Part shown: positions 1 to 24,552 of the stretch, one piece after another | Layout of the letters: each line of letters opens with the position of its first letter | How positions within the stretch are numbered: the first letter of the stretch is position 1 | Source of the DNA: Desmodesmus armatus | Taxonomy: Eukaryota; Chlorophyta; Chlorophyceae; Sphaeropleales; Scenedesmaceae | NCBI GenBank assembly: GCA_007449985.2 | Contig: VIIQ02000669.1 | Coordinates: forward strand, 124,001-188,000 | Length of the DNA: 64,000 bases | Reading direction: 5' to 3' | Notes under the pieces: generated by a model | Seen by the model: the letters and a program-made list of their open reading frames with translations, nothing else | What the model was told of the DNA's origin: nothing | Database searches by the model: none | Made by a program: the position numbers and the translations under genes

Positions 1-458
1 TCCATGCAGTGATGTGCATGATGCTGCAGCTGTCAGTGCTGTTCACGGTGCCAGCAGCTTTTGCAAGTGCTAGGGCGAGTGAATTCAGCACAGATCAACA
101 GTTATACACAGGTTGGACCGGTTTTGACTGATTGATGGTCCTTTGAATTGAGGTCCCGATGGGCCCAGACCACCCCATGCGAGCTCAGGGATTCAGCCCA
201 TGTTCATTCAATTCAATGCCGTTGTGTGACTTGAACACTTGAATGGGCAGTTGAGTTTCTGGATATGGAGGACTGCTGTTGCTGTAAGGGGTTGTTATAA
301 GGGTTGTTGATCAGTTTGGGGACCCAGCCAGTGCCGATGTGGCAGCACCAGCTCGCACCATCACGTGCTCACACGCTCACAACAATACCTACACCGAGCA
401 TCTGTCATGACACTCGTGACTGATGCACACTGTTGTTGCCACCCGTTCGTACTTGCAG
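1..458. other. No recognised gene; region upstream of MYND copy A
   Basis: No coding segment is convincing here. The 60 bases before 459 resemble the intron that precedes the matching exon of MYND copy B, so at least the right end is probably intron. The 5' exon expected to carry the first zinc ligands of the MYND finger was not found and may lie outside the window or be lost. Confidence 0.4.
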
Positions 459-2684
459 TGAGACCAGCAAGGATGTGCTGAAGAAGTGCAGTGCCTGCAA
501 GATGGTGATGTACTGCAGCAAGGACCACCAGACAGCAGACTGGACTGCACACAAAGAAGGTACGAGGGCATCCACATCAGCACATGTTCAGGCCGCCCTG
601 TACCTACTACAATTACTACTAAACTGGGTCAGGGCCACACCTAACCGCCCTTTCTGGAGCCAAACTAGGCTCATAGGGTAGCATTCCTGCCATGTCAGCC
701 CGTCATGTACCATCCCTGCCATGTCACACCCTGTAGGACATGAGACACCCCCTTCAGTGCAACCCATTGTCACAGCAGCAATGCACCTCCACCCACTAAG
801 CCACCTTGAATCCTACCCCACTCTTGCCGCTCGCTTCGTCTGTTCCCATGCTGTCCCCCTGGCCCCGCAGAGTGCAAGGTCTTCCAGCGCGTGCGTATAC
901 ACGCAACCTTCTACACAGACGAAGACATGCTGCGGCGCTACCCACTGCGCCCCTGTGGGCGCACTGGCCGCTGGGAAGATAGTGAGGAGATTCCAGTGCC
1001 ACCAGGTTCCAGCTGTGCTCTGTGCAGCAAGACCGACAGGCAGTAGCAGATGACACGCACAGACTGCTGCAACCAGGTACGTTGGTAGGTTGTGACCCAG
1101 CATGCTGTGGGGGTGGTTGTCACCGCATGCTGTAGGGTGTGCGAGCAAGTCTGTGCAGTCAGTCGGTTCCCACAACCTCCTCACACGCCTTGTTTAGGAT
1201 TTTACCAGGTGTTGTCTAGTCGTGAGACAAGACACGAGACGAGTGGGCCAGCAGCATGGCTTCCCGCCTTGACACACGCCCTGTCTCCTGCGATCAATCC
1301 ACCACACCAGGCCTGCCCAACTGTGTCATTGCAGTGGGTGCCAGCATATGTACACCATGCATCCTGCAGCCGTCAAATGCCCACCAGAATGCACTCATTC
1401 TTGCCTGGTGTCATAGTTGCCACACTGTCGGGTGGGCTTTGCCATTTTGACTGTGCTGCTGCAGGTCATATGCGACAACAGCGACAACTACGTGCTGCAC
1501 TCATTCAGCAGGGACTTCTGCGGACGCTCACATGACAGATACACACTATGCGGGTGAGCATTGAACCAGCACACACAGCTGTCACCCAGGGCTGGAAAGA
1601 TCTAGAGAGGTGTGGCAAGGACCCCAGTTCTGTATCGCCTCTAGCATGCCTTTGCTGTGCTATTGCCTGTCTGACAGTACACTCTGTTACTGCTCAATCA
1701 CAGCTGTGTGTCGACACAGGAGTTGCATCCAGCAGGTCGATGTCATGATGGCAGTCAAGAGGACACTGTCATATTGGATATGTGTGAGGCATACGGCGGC
1801 ATGAGTGGTTTGTAGTCACACCACCCAGATGTGTCAACTGTGAATGCATGCAACTGCGGAAACCGGGTCAGCGCCGTGATGTTTGCCGCCTGCCACCCCA
1901 GGTACCATGGCATTGAGAAGGACTGTGACAAGAGCAAGGACTGGAGGGAGTGCCCGAAGTGAGTGGCAGCCAGCCCATGCAGCCGACATGAAGCACAGTC
2001 AACATGCACAGTCTCTGTTGCTGAGCCAGCATGCTCTGCTGGCGGGCATGCTTTGCCAAGGTTGGAGTGGTTACTACAGGCATCTCTACAGCTGTACACT
2101 GATTAGGCTACCGATGAATGGTCGGGACTGCTTGGGCGGCAGCAGAGGTTCGCTCCAGCGTCACCGCAGCAGGGGTTAGACGGCCTGGGCGCATGGGGTA
2201 GTAGAGGCAACACAGTTGATGCAGTGGCAAACCGATTTGCCTGCACATCAGCAGGCCCTGCCTGTTGTACAAGGCCTGCAGGCAACCATAGTTCAAACGC
2301 TAGTAGTCATGTCTGGTCATATCTGCTGCGGCGGCAGCCCTGCATGCCGGGGCTGTTGCATCACAGTCCTGCTTCATGTATGGCCCACAGCGTGTGTGCT
2401 GTATTGGATGGTTCTGTTCATCACAACCATCCTGCTATGGTACTGCTGCTTGTGCTGGTGTCAGGTGCTCAAAGCGTGGTGCCAACGCTGGTGTGGCGGA
2501 CATGCTGTGGCGTGGCCTCAACAGCTACAACTTTTGTCCCTTGCTGTCAGAGGATGTCCCCCGCCACTCACGCTGCGAAACATGCCCCAAGTGCAAGAAG
2601 AAGTTCATCAGTGGCATGGAGGGGTCTGTCAGCCTGCCTGAACACAAAGACTTATGCTGCCTCCGCTGCTATCATAGCAGATGA
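459..2684 (+). pseudogene. MYND-type zinc finger protein, copy A, with premature stop
   Basis: Five exons are seen: 459-559, 871-1076, 1465-1553, 1902-1958 and 2465-2684 (stop TGA). All have GT-AG borders and matching phases. The first carries the second half of a MYND finger (KKCSACKMVMYCSKDHQ, W, H). Later exons hold Cys-rich segments, including VICDNSDNYV and a C-terminal CxxCxxC-type cluster after the motif LWRGLNSYNF. The exon order and sequence match copy B at 59.8-62.2 kb (-). MYND fingers are protein-interaction modules, common in green algae; the targets of this protein are unknown. An in-frame TAG lies at 1044-1046 in the second exon, where copy B has GAG. The first ligand-pair exon (CEHPGC in copy B) is not visible. 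The copy is therefore probably inactive or makes a truncated product. A readthrough or a sequencing error at the TAG cannot be excluded. Confidence 0.65.
612..690 (-). mobile_element. Retroelement-derived fragment in MYND copy A intron
   Basis: The reverse complement of this stretch matches about 75 bases found in both larger repeats, near 44960-45040 and 51570-51650 (block around cctagtttggctccagaa and the following gtggccctgacccagttta). It sits in the first visible intron of MYND copy A in the opposite orientation to the large copies. It shows that the family has at least three insertions in the window. Confidence 0.75.
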
Positions 2685-4040
2685 GTCATCTCTGAGATGA
2701 CCGATGGCTCCTACATATAGAGCGGTACGTCTCCATCCATCACTGGCCAATCAAAGCGGTGCACAATTGACACAATTGCATACACCCTACAAACAGCAGC
2801 ACACCGTTTCAACACCATATGCAACAGCGCAGCACTTCACTGGGTCGTGGCTGGCCGCCTTGCCGCTTGTGCAAAGGCGCACTGCTTGCTGTTGTGTCTG
2901 ATGCAGAACTGTCCCTGCTTACTGCACATGGCATCCAACATAATCATGCATGTTGTATGCTGCTGCTGCTATAACTGCATGCCTTGGTGTGGGTTGTGGT
3001 GCAGACACTATGTTGTTCAGGCTACTAGCCTTCAGGAGTGCCTGAGGCAGGGCCAATGCCACATGACGTGATGGGATAGGCCTGTCAAGCCGCCTGTGTG
3101 CACAGGCAAGTCAGCAAGCTCAGGAGCTGGGTGGCGGCCAAGGCAAGCCTGAAGACCAGCAATGGGTTTATTTTAAGTGGACAGCGGTGTGTGATGTACC
3201 ATCAGGGGCCAGGAGGGGGTCACTTTGTATGAGTTTGTATGCGGATGTGTTGACGCAACCCAGGAGGGGGGGGGAGTCAGGCAGGAGTGTCTAGCAGGCT
3301 GAGTGTGTGGTCAGCACCAGCATGCACTGGCTGTGCTGATCAGCAGTGTGCTCAGCAGGTGATGTGTCATGGTTGCTGCTGGTCATGTGTGTATTGAATC
3401 GATTTGGGCAGGATCCTCAAGACGATTGAGATCTCACACTTGTGTAGGCAGCACAGAGGGTTTCGCAAGTTTGGCAAGGTGTGGCGTGTGCATGTGATGT
3501 GTTACGCAACGCAACAGTGAAGTATTGGGTTGGCTTTGATGGATGAGCAGGGGGAGTGTGTTTTCACACCTGTTGTGTTCCATGTGCCAGCACCATGCGT
3601 GCAGCGCGCACTGTCTCTCCTTTCCTATGTTTTGTCCATCAAATTTACTTGAGTGCTTTGGCCACCAGCCATAATGCCGCATTACCATCATTTGTGTTGC
3701 CACAATTGTAAGTCTGTATCGAATTATGTATGAGTGTCAAGCTTGGTTGACATGGCCGTGCAGAGGCTGCCCAGCCGGTCGCCTACCAGTGCCATAGTGT
3801 CTGTTTCCTGCCGCAGCATTCAGCCGCGGTATGCAATTTGAAGAGTCACAGATGCTCACCATCTGTTCCAGAATGGCCTCACGCCATGCTTCATGTCACA
3901 ACTGGGCCTCTAGGTCACATGATCTCCAGGGCCCTATCAAGCACAGTCTCCCAGTGCTTGGCATGCGCACACCACAGCACCCCAAGAAAGGTTGGCTTGG
4001 TGAACAACGCTGCGTCTCAGCACATTATGCTGGTCCTACA
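2685..4040. other. Intergenic; likely 3' UTR of MYND copy A
   Basis: No conserved reading frame is seen. A TGTAA motif, the usual green-algal polyadenylation signal, lies at 3708-3712, about 1 kb after the MYND stop. That distance would be a long 3' UTR but is not unusual for chlorophytes. No other structure is evident. Confidence 0.35.
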
Positions 4041-4490
4041 AGAGTGACGGTATCAGTGATCCCAGACAAAAACTTCATTTTGAAGGTGGCCATACAAATG
4101 CACACACTCAGCACAAAGCCAACTTGTTGTCTGACGTGTGCAGATAGTCATGACTATCATAGGGGGTGACCCCACCATTTGTGTCACACCCTAAAAGATC
4201 CCATCACCACTAAGCCGCGGTGGCAGTGATCAAGAGCACACTCCCACTACACTGTCTTCTCTGGCATGAGGCTCATGCCTCCTGTATTTATGTATGGCAG
4301 CGGCAATACAAGAGTGACGGTAACAGCATTTCCAGGCAGCGGCCGCACCATATAGATGCGCACACTGAGAACAGGACAACCTGTACTTTGACGTGTGCAG
4401 ACAGTCCCGTCTCCAATGTTTGCACACCCCGTCACCACTAAACAATCACGGCAGTGGACAAGAGCGCAATCCCAATGCACTCTCCCCTCA
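4041..4490. repeat. Diverged direct repeat pair next to 3' end of 4488-5590 gene
   Basis: Two diverged copies, about 4041-4260 and 4309-4490, share blocks: caagagtgacggta, a gacgtgtgcaga block, a caccactaa block and a gtggacaagagc / gtgatcaagagc block. The second copy ends at the stop codon of the gene on the minus strand. This looks like an old tandem duplication; its function is unknown. Confidence 0.6.
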
Positions 4491-5590
4491 TGCCTCCTGA
4501 ATGGCAGCGGCAGCGCTGCGTGCCTTTGCACGTGCTGCCTTCAGGGCTGCCACTCTAGCAGCAACGCTGCGCGCCCGGGCCTCCTGCCGCTCCTGCTGTT
4601 TGGCCAGCGCCCTGGCAACGTCCCCTGCCTTATAGAGCTGCATTCGCTTGAACTTCGGGTTGACAGGATTTGGCTTGGACTCAAATGGCACGCCCAAGGC
4701 CTGCAGCTCGTCCCAGTCCAGGCTGAAGTTTTCCAGGACATTCGTCTTGGTGAGCTTGCTGCTTGGCACCACTCCTGCCTCCTTGCACAGCTTATCGGCA
4801 GCAGACTGTGGGGTGAATCCAGCTGCATTTGCTGCTTGTTCTTCTGCAATTCGCTGCGCTGTGTCTGCACGGGATCGCTCCCCGTCCTCCCTCTGCTTGC
4901 GCAGGGCAGGGTTCTGCCCTGATGGGCCGTTGATCTGGATTGCCTTGCGGGCGACGTCTCGGACATCGTACATCTTTTTGGGGTGAAGTGCGTGCTGTGG
5001 GGATTCTCCTCGTCCTCACAGCTCAGGCTGCTGAGGTGGTAGTGCTGCACAAGAATTGGGTGTGGCAGGATGCGAGAAGTAGCATACGGCAGGGAGTGAG
5101 TGAGGGGGTCAGTGCTTGCTGGCTGCTGAGCGGCTGATGATAACCTGAATGGTGGGACAGGGTTTGCTGCTGTACTGCAGACCTGAGTTGCTGGTGGCGT
5201 TGCGGCTGTGCTGCTGAACTGAGGTGCTGGGACAGTGCATACTAGTGTGCTTCTGACCTGAGGTGCCGAAACAGTATGTGCTGCTGTGCTGACCTGGCTG
5301 GCACAGGTGTCCAGGCGTGCACTCAAGGGCTCTAGGGCCAGCTATCGGCTATGCAACAGCAATTCAGCCAACCAAAAGCCAAGTAAAACGCTCCAAAGAC
5401 GCTGTTGGGCATGCGAAGCACCTGCCACATGGCACGCCATGTGGCACAGCACTCGTGCTGCTCACCCCCTCAGGTGTCACTCCCTCACCTCAAGGTCAAA
5501 CTCCTTCATTGCGGTGTCCTTGCATATCTTGTCCCTATTCACCATACCCTTGAGCTCCAGGAGCTCTTCTACGTCTGCATCGCGGCTCAT
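4488..5590 (-). CDS. Unrecognised Ala/Arg-rich protein, two exons
   Basis: Exon 1 is 5590-5489 and exon 2 is 4994-4488 (stop TGA). The donor is GAG|GTGAGG, the acceptor is ccccacag, and the phase is 0, giving about 202 residues from the ATG at 5590. An acceptor-like tttacag just upstream of that ATG means extra 5' exons are possible. The N-terminal part is acidic and helical (DADVEELLELKG). The middle has a conserved-looking block with LENFSLDWDELQALGVPFES. The C-terminus is a strongly basic Ala/Arg helix (about the last 45 residues), likely coiled coil or nucleic-acid binding. I do not recognise the family. Codon use looks like the neighbouring genes, and a long open exon with clean splice borders supports a real gene. 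Confidence 0.65.
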
Positions 5591-6778
5591 GCTGACCCGA
5601 TGTCTGTAAAGACGACTGGACCTGTGTTCAAGACCACAAACGCGTTGATGAAGGTACTTCAATGTTTGCAGCTGTGCTCGGACCTGGCGAAGAATGGCAG
5701 GGCACCAGTCCAACGGCAGAACCCTTGCAAAGGCCAGTTGACTGCAAAAAGGCAAGACATGCGAAGTTACCCCTGCCAGACACTGCATCAACACATTCCC
5801 TAGCGACCTTCTAGACATATGGAGGCTACAGCACGGCGCAGGTCAGTCTGCTGGCAGCAGTCCTGGTGTTCCCGCCAGGTCACTCACCCACCCATCCCAA
5901 GGTCGGATGCAAGCAGTGCCCTGCTGTTTGCAACCAACGTCACGATGCGAGGGTGCTGCTGACATAAACACTGCGGGCCTGAATGGTGGCTATGCAAAGG
6001 GTGGCACGGCAGCGTCGGCAGCTGCCATGGCGCAGCAAACTTAGGCCGTTTGAGCCTGCATGGTGTGGTCAGTCACTCCAACACGCAACATCCGCACCTT
6101 CACGCCTGCTGCCTGGGTTGCTGGCCACGTCACATTCGTCTGTCCAGGCAGTGCCAGCCAGCAGAATCAACCTGGCATGATGGCACAGCAGCAGCAATTT
6201 GAGCCAATCTGATGTGCGTTGGAACGGGATCCCTGGGCTAACATGGAACAAAATAAGGGCGAGGCTGTGCGGCACAGCAGTACGGCACAGCCTGTGCCTG
6301 TCCAAAGCCCCTGCATGCTGCCAAATGTGTCAGATCCTGTCTTGTGCGCGCTGTGTGTTATTGGCTTTAACCTTGGTTGGACAGCTGCGCGCGTAACACT
6401 GTATGGCTTTCTTTGGGCCAGTCGTTGCTCATTAGTAGCCTGTGGGGGTACTCTTGCAGCTGTGTACTTGCAGCAACAACAGGTGCTCCAGGTTCATCAG
6501 GGCCATCCCAGTGGGGTGCTAGTGGCATTGCTGACGCAGCAGGCGGCAACCCACCAACACACACCAACCCATCACACAGCAGCAACTGACCATGTCTGAG
6601 ATCCAAAAAACACAGGCAGGGAGCCAAGGTCTGTGGCTGCTGGTTCTGCATCAGACTACGGTACAGCCCCTCACGCCTGGTGGAGCCTCTTCACACCGTG
6701 CACTTCCATCAATCAAGCAATGTTGCACTTGCGGCAGCCTGCTACCTGATCGGTGGACGAGTGTGTGTGTGTGTGTGT

Positions 6779-6868
6779 GGGGGGGGGGGGGTGGGCAGTG
6801 CATGCTGTAACGAGTGGGTGCATGCTGTGCACCCACTCGTTTAGACCCCCCCCCCCCCCCCCCCCCCC
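6779..6868. repeat. Perfect 14-bp hairpin between a G-run and a C-run
   Basis: The arms 6809-6822 and 6828-6841 (AACGAGTGGGTGCA and its exact reverse complement) enclose a 5-base loop. Left of this is a G-run (6779-6791) and right of it a C-run (6846-6868). The runs are also complementary, so the whole segment can fold into one long hairpin or cruciform. The G-run alone could form quadruplexes. Confidence 0.85.
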
Positions 6869-7538
6869 GCCACCCCGACCCCCCTCCATCCCACCCGCTT
6901 ACACACTCCTAAGGGTGGCCTGGTGGTGGCGTTGAAGACGGGACAATCCAGGGCAACATATGTACGTCCGCAATGCCAGCGCAGTCAGGCAGAGCGCACA
7001 GAGTGGCTATACCCATCCAGACCCCTACCGGTAACCTTGGATGGCTGCAGTGCAGAAATGTAGGCTGCACCTGTGCCACATTGCTGCACAAAAAAAAACT
7101 CACAATTGCACTATAGGAGCTTGGAGTCCCACAGTTGTCGATCAGAGCACTTTCCCCCCGGGTGGCCCCCTCCTTCCAACACCAGCTGGGTCTCAAGGTG
7201 TCTAGGTGCCGATGTTATCATTGTTTCTACGTCACGAAAGGTGTCTAATCACGTCTCTGAACATTCCTGAAAGCAAGACAGCAGTTCAATTGACAGTATA
7301 CAGCAGACTCGACGATCTCGGCAGAACGACGGCAGCACAGGGGCGTTCACCTCGTCTTTTCATTGGTGGCGTACGTCTGAATCCTGTATCAACACTCTTA
7401 CAGCTTGCATGCCCACATCACACCATCACCAGGCCGGTTGACAGCAGCAGCAGGGGCAGTAGCCTCTGCTTCCACTTCTTCCAGCAGGCAGCAGTAGCAG
7501 CGGCTCAACAACCCCCAGCACAGGCGTAACTAGCAGCG

Positions 7539-7565
7539 GCAACGCCCCTGTTATAGGGGTGTTGC
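7539..7565 (+). promoter_or_regulatory. Stem-loop in the likely 5' UTR of PRP6
   Basis: The arms 7539-7549 and 7555-7565 pair over 11 bases with one G-U wobble and a 5-base loop. The hairpin ends 22 bases before the PRP6 start codon at 7588, so if transcribed it would sit close to the initiation site and could affect translation. No transcript data support this. Confidence 0.4.
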
Positions 7566-7587
7566 TGGCAGAGACGCATCCAGCACA

Positions 7588-20582
<12,995 letters not shown>

Positions 20583-22120
20583 CAGGCCACGGTTAGTGGC
20601 GGTGGTGTTGAAGCTGAGAGGTGGTGTGTTCGGTGCGGTCGCCTGTGCTGAGTTCATGTGGGAGATGTTAGCTGGCTTCCTGCCTGCACGCTGCCGTCTG
20701 GGTGCTGGGTGGGGTGCCGATCAGGTTCCTGCACCGCAGTGGCCTTGGGTGTTGGCGCACAGGCATGGTTCATTTGCTGAGTGGGCGCTGGCAGCCAGTG
20801 GGCCACACCTGCAGGAGTGCCAGCTGCACCATCACCATGCTAGTAGTGTTTGATTGCCTCTCCTGCTGCTGAGGCTGCTTTGCCCAACACCCCATCATGG
20901 TTGTTAGGCGCAACTTGCTCAGGAAGCTGATTGCTGCTGTGGGTGCCGCAGCGGTGTTGAAAGTTGCTGAGGCAATGCTCGCAAGTGGCCTGCTGACATG
21001 CAAAGTGTCGGCGCCATTCCCGCTGGACATCTTTGCTGCTTTGCACCTTGTGTGCATGTGTTTCATGTCAGGGCATTGCAGTAGCATTGCTACTGCTGTG
21101 TGTGTCGTTTGATGGATTGTGTGGACTTGAGTGCAATTGCACCGTGAGTGTTTTGGTGTTTGAGGTCTCTAGCAGCATGCTGCTAGCACTTCTTCTGTTG
21201 TACATCGCTTGCTGTACATGTTCAGTCCGTGTCCAGCTCAGCAACGGTACTGCAATTTGAGACGGCAGTCTTTTCAGAGTGGTTGCTGCTTTTTCCTGCA
21301 GCTGATGATCGGTCCGATTTTGCTGCAGCTGCTGTCACATGCCGCGCTGCTGTTCGCGGCAGGTGTATGCCACAATGCAGTGCAGGAGTCAGCCTTTCGG
21401 TTAGCGCACAGACGCTGTGGATTGTTACTGCTGCATCAATGTCAACGGACAAGGGCAGCGCTGCGCAGCCCTACATGCTGAGTGGTGTTGCGATTGCAGT
21501 TATAGCCTCTGGCAGACGTGCTGCCGTTCTTGGACAAGTTGGCCTGACACTGGCACTCTGGCTGCTGCCCAAGGCTGAGCCTCTTTCCTTACTGACTTTT
21601 GCACAACAGTATGCCTCCACAGCTTTGACCTGGCACACAGCAGTGTAACAAGTTGGGATGACCCTGCTAGCAAGTATGAAATGCTTGGTGAGCTCAACCA
21701 GCTCTGCCTGACTCAGAATCAGACTCAGTGAGTCAAATCACAAACCAGTGAGGGTAGACCCTACACGCTGAGCAGGGACACGTCCCACCAAGTATCAAAG
21801 TATGGGCTGTGAAACAATCAGTGCAGCGCAACTTGGTGGCAACCATGTTGAGCCCAACAGCAGCTGTGACATCCACAGGTAGCAGCACCGTGCAGGCTGC
21901 CACCCTCCAGACTACCTCATAGCATGCCTGGGTGCTGGTGCTGAGGACACACAAGACATGTGGCTGCATGTTGCACCGCTTCACTTAACTATGTGGTAGT
22001 ACTGCACCAGAATCTCAGACCGTGTTTGGATAAGTCAATCAGTCGGACTTCGCTTGAATGCTGCAGCACTTGGCGCTCAACCTCAGGGTTATGGCAGCTG
22101 CACCTCAGACCCACTCATTC
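20583..22120. other. Convergent intergenic region; likely PRP6 3' UTR
   Basis: PRP6 and the next gene are convergent here. No conserved coding segment was recognised. A TGTAA motif occurs near 21645-21649 and could end the PRP6 transcript. Nothing else stands out. Confidence 0.35.
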
Positions 22121-23694
22121 TCAGTTTGCCAGATTCAACATGGGCCGTGTGCTGCTGTCCAATTGCATCTGGTCGTCTGCTTTGCTGCCCCGCCTGCCGG
22201 CACTGCTTGCTGAGTTGCGCCTTGTCTCCTGCGGCTGCGCCATCTCCAGCTGCTGTGGAGTCATGCCCATGCCATCTGCTGCTGCAGCAGCAGCTCCCAT
22301 GCTGCCTTGCATGCCAGGCATCTGCCAGCCCTCAAACCCACTGCCATATCCAGCCACTGGTGGCGCTGCTGCTGGCATCATTGCATGCATGGTGCTGCCC
22401 ATCTGCTGTGCTGAGGCTGCCATGAACTGGTAGGGGTCTCCTGCAGCGCCCCGGTGACCACCTGCCCCATGCGTGGCTTGGTTGGGTGGTCCGTTCAAGC
22501 CCATCAAGTGCTGCAGGCCCGAAGCATCCCCTATGGGACCAAAGCCATCCGGGGCAGCAAAGGCAAGGGGCATGCCTGCAGCTGCGCACTCTGCTGCAAG
22601 AGCAGCCGCTGCTGCTGCCCGCATGCCTGATGCTGCATGCGCAGAGTGCTGCTGGTTGTGGTGGTGGGGTGCTGGGCTGAACCCAGTGGCAGCACTTCCC
22701 CCATCTGAGCTCATCATACCAGCGGTGCCTCCACCACTGCTGTTGCCCATGACTCTATTGGTGGTGCTGCTGCTGCCACCATGCTGCTTGAGGTAGGCAT
22801 AGACAGCAGCCTCGGCATGCTGGCGCTCCTGCACTGCTGGGGGCTGGGCGGGCTGCTGCTGGGCAATTGGCTGGCCCTGCTTCTGTCCATTACTGGTCTT
22901 GGATGCTGCCAGGAACTGCAGCAAGCCTGCTGCATCCTGGTCAGTTGCTGCCTGGGCGCCGCGGTCACCTGCTTTCCTGTCTGCTGCTGGTCCTGCAGGC
23001 ATGTTGGTGTGTGCTGGGACCTGCTGCTGAGACAGCCTGGTTGTGCCTGCAGGCAGGGGCTTCATGCCCCTTGAAGGTGGCGGGGCCAGGCCAGTGCTGG
23101 ATGTGCGTGCTGCTGCGCTTGGCTGCTGAGTGCTGTGGGTGCCCAAGTTGCTGCGCTTGTGCTGAGGTGCGTTGGCTGCTGCAGCACCGCTGTCCTGCAG
23201 GTCCAATCCTCCTGCATGTTGACCCCTTGAGTCCTCCTGCAGCCTGTCAGCTGGCCGAGACCGTTTGAAGGTGGCTGCACCTGGAGATGAACTGCGCTGG
23301 ACTCCTGGGTGTGTGCTGGGGCTGTCAAGGCCTGCTGGTTGTGTTGGTTGCACAGCAGCAGCTGCAGGATGGGGTGCAGCACCCTGCAGGTTGCTGAGCA
23401 GTGACTGCAACTCACGTAGCTCGTGGTCCTTCTTCTGCATGGCTTCAGTATGGGCCTGCACATGCAAAAGCATAGCAATTTGAGTTGGTGTGTCTCATGT
23501 AGCCAACTTGTGCTTGACAGACCACGACCCAGCGCTGCTGGCAGACTCACCTCTTTGAGCTGTCTGATGCGCATGTTGCTGCATTCTAGGCCCTCCTGTA
23601 GCTCCAAGTTGATGTCATACAGAATCTGAAGCATCTGCACCACGGCTGGGGGCAGCCCTGCAACAAAGCCTTGGACAGAGGCCCGCGGGTCCAT
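22121..23694 (-). CDS. Unrecognised protein: N-terminal coiled coil, long low-complexity tail
   Basis: Exon 1 is 23694-23551 (donor GAG|GTGAGT) and exon 2 is 23455-22121 (stop TGA). The phase is 0 and the model gives about 492 residues. An in-frame ATG also lies at 23751. Residues 1-85 are helical and mostly conserved-looking (PAVVQMLQILYDINLELQEG, then a heptad-like stretch ending LRELQSLLSNLQ) and probably form a coiled coil. The rest is rich in Ala, Gln, Ser, Pro, Gly and Met, with basic Ser motifs (RRNSASSAGRRGS) near the C-terminus that could be kinase targets. No catalytic motif is seen. The layout suggests an oligomerising regulatory or nuclear protein, but I do not recognise the family. 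Confidence 0.75.
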
Positions 23695-23751
23695 GCTTGG
23701 GACTGCAGCAGTACACAGTTGGTTGCAAATCATTGCCGCTGCCATGCACAT

Positions 23752-24552
23752 TCCATCTGTGGTACATGGGTCCTGTCAATGCATGTTTGTGGGCCCTCCA
23801 TCATCAGCAGAGCGATTATCACTTCAAGCAGCTGCTGAGGAAGCTGCTGTTAAACTACTGTACATGTACAAGCTCGGTGGCACTTGCCGTGTAGCAAGGA
23901 GCTGGCTTCGATATCGATATATGCAAATGTGGAGCCGAGTTTTGCAACTAACCTTTTGCTGCTCCTGCAGAGATTAGCCCAAGGCGGACCAGCTGTTTGG
24001 CGGGTTCGTTTGCTGCAACGAATGCCAGCTTGTTTAGGCCTGCAAATAGATGTAACCCACGTTTCGATGTGACTAGACCTGCTTGAGTGGGTTGTTTGCT
24101 TCCCACAAACTACAGGAGCTTCCCAACCGCTGGTCCGACAGGTGACCAAAAGCACGCCAACCGCCCCAACAGGCGACGACCGTGCAGCAATCACCCTGCG
24201 TAAGGGATTCGCCTCAAAACATCCAACAAGAAGGGCGACGCCAGGGGTAGCAAGGGCCCCTATCACCCCCACTGGCAGGGTGGACACAGCGCACAAGTGG
24301 TGGAGTGTGGTGTTTCACACTCACTCATCGACAACACAACTCACACATGGTGGAGTGCACATCGACAGCAAGTCACAATACCAATCACATCCAACATGCC
24401 CCACTTGTGTGCACACACTACAGCACACACAGCAGCAGCACTGCCTGTGCAACACAGACCCTTCGAGCCGCAGAAGCTGACCACACCATCTCTCTTTGCA
24501 CCGTTGTTTGCCCGCGTCCAGCACCATCACCCTGGCGCTCACGTCATCAGGG
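23752..24552. other. Intergenic between POLA2 3' end and the 22121-23694 gene
   Basis: Both flanking genes are on the minus strand, so this holds the promoter of the downstream gene and the 3' end of POLA2. No coding exon or RNA gene is evident. Confidence 0.35.

Larger units (their letters stand above)
5591..7587. other. Divergent intergenic region between 4488-5590 gene and PRP6
   Basis: About 2 kb separates two divergently transcribed genes, so both promoters should lie here. No convincing coding exon was found. It contains a G-run, hairpin, C-run structure (6779-6868) and a short hairpin 22 bases before the PRP6 start, listed separately. No clear TATA box was identified. Confidence 0.4.

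Noticed and set aside
1044..1046. TAG reassigned to glutamine, as in some ulvophyte algae
   Set aside because: The HSP20 gene ends at TAG with no coding continuation, and no conserved exon elsewhere needs TAG as a sense codon. A single nonsense change in copy A is simpler.
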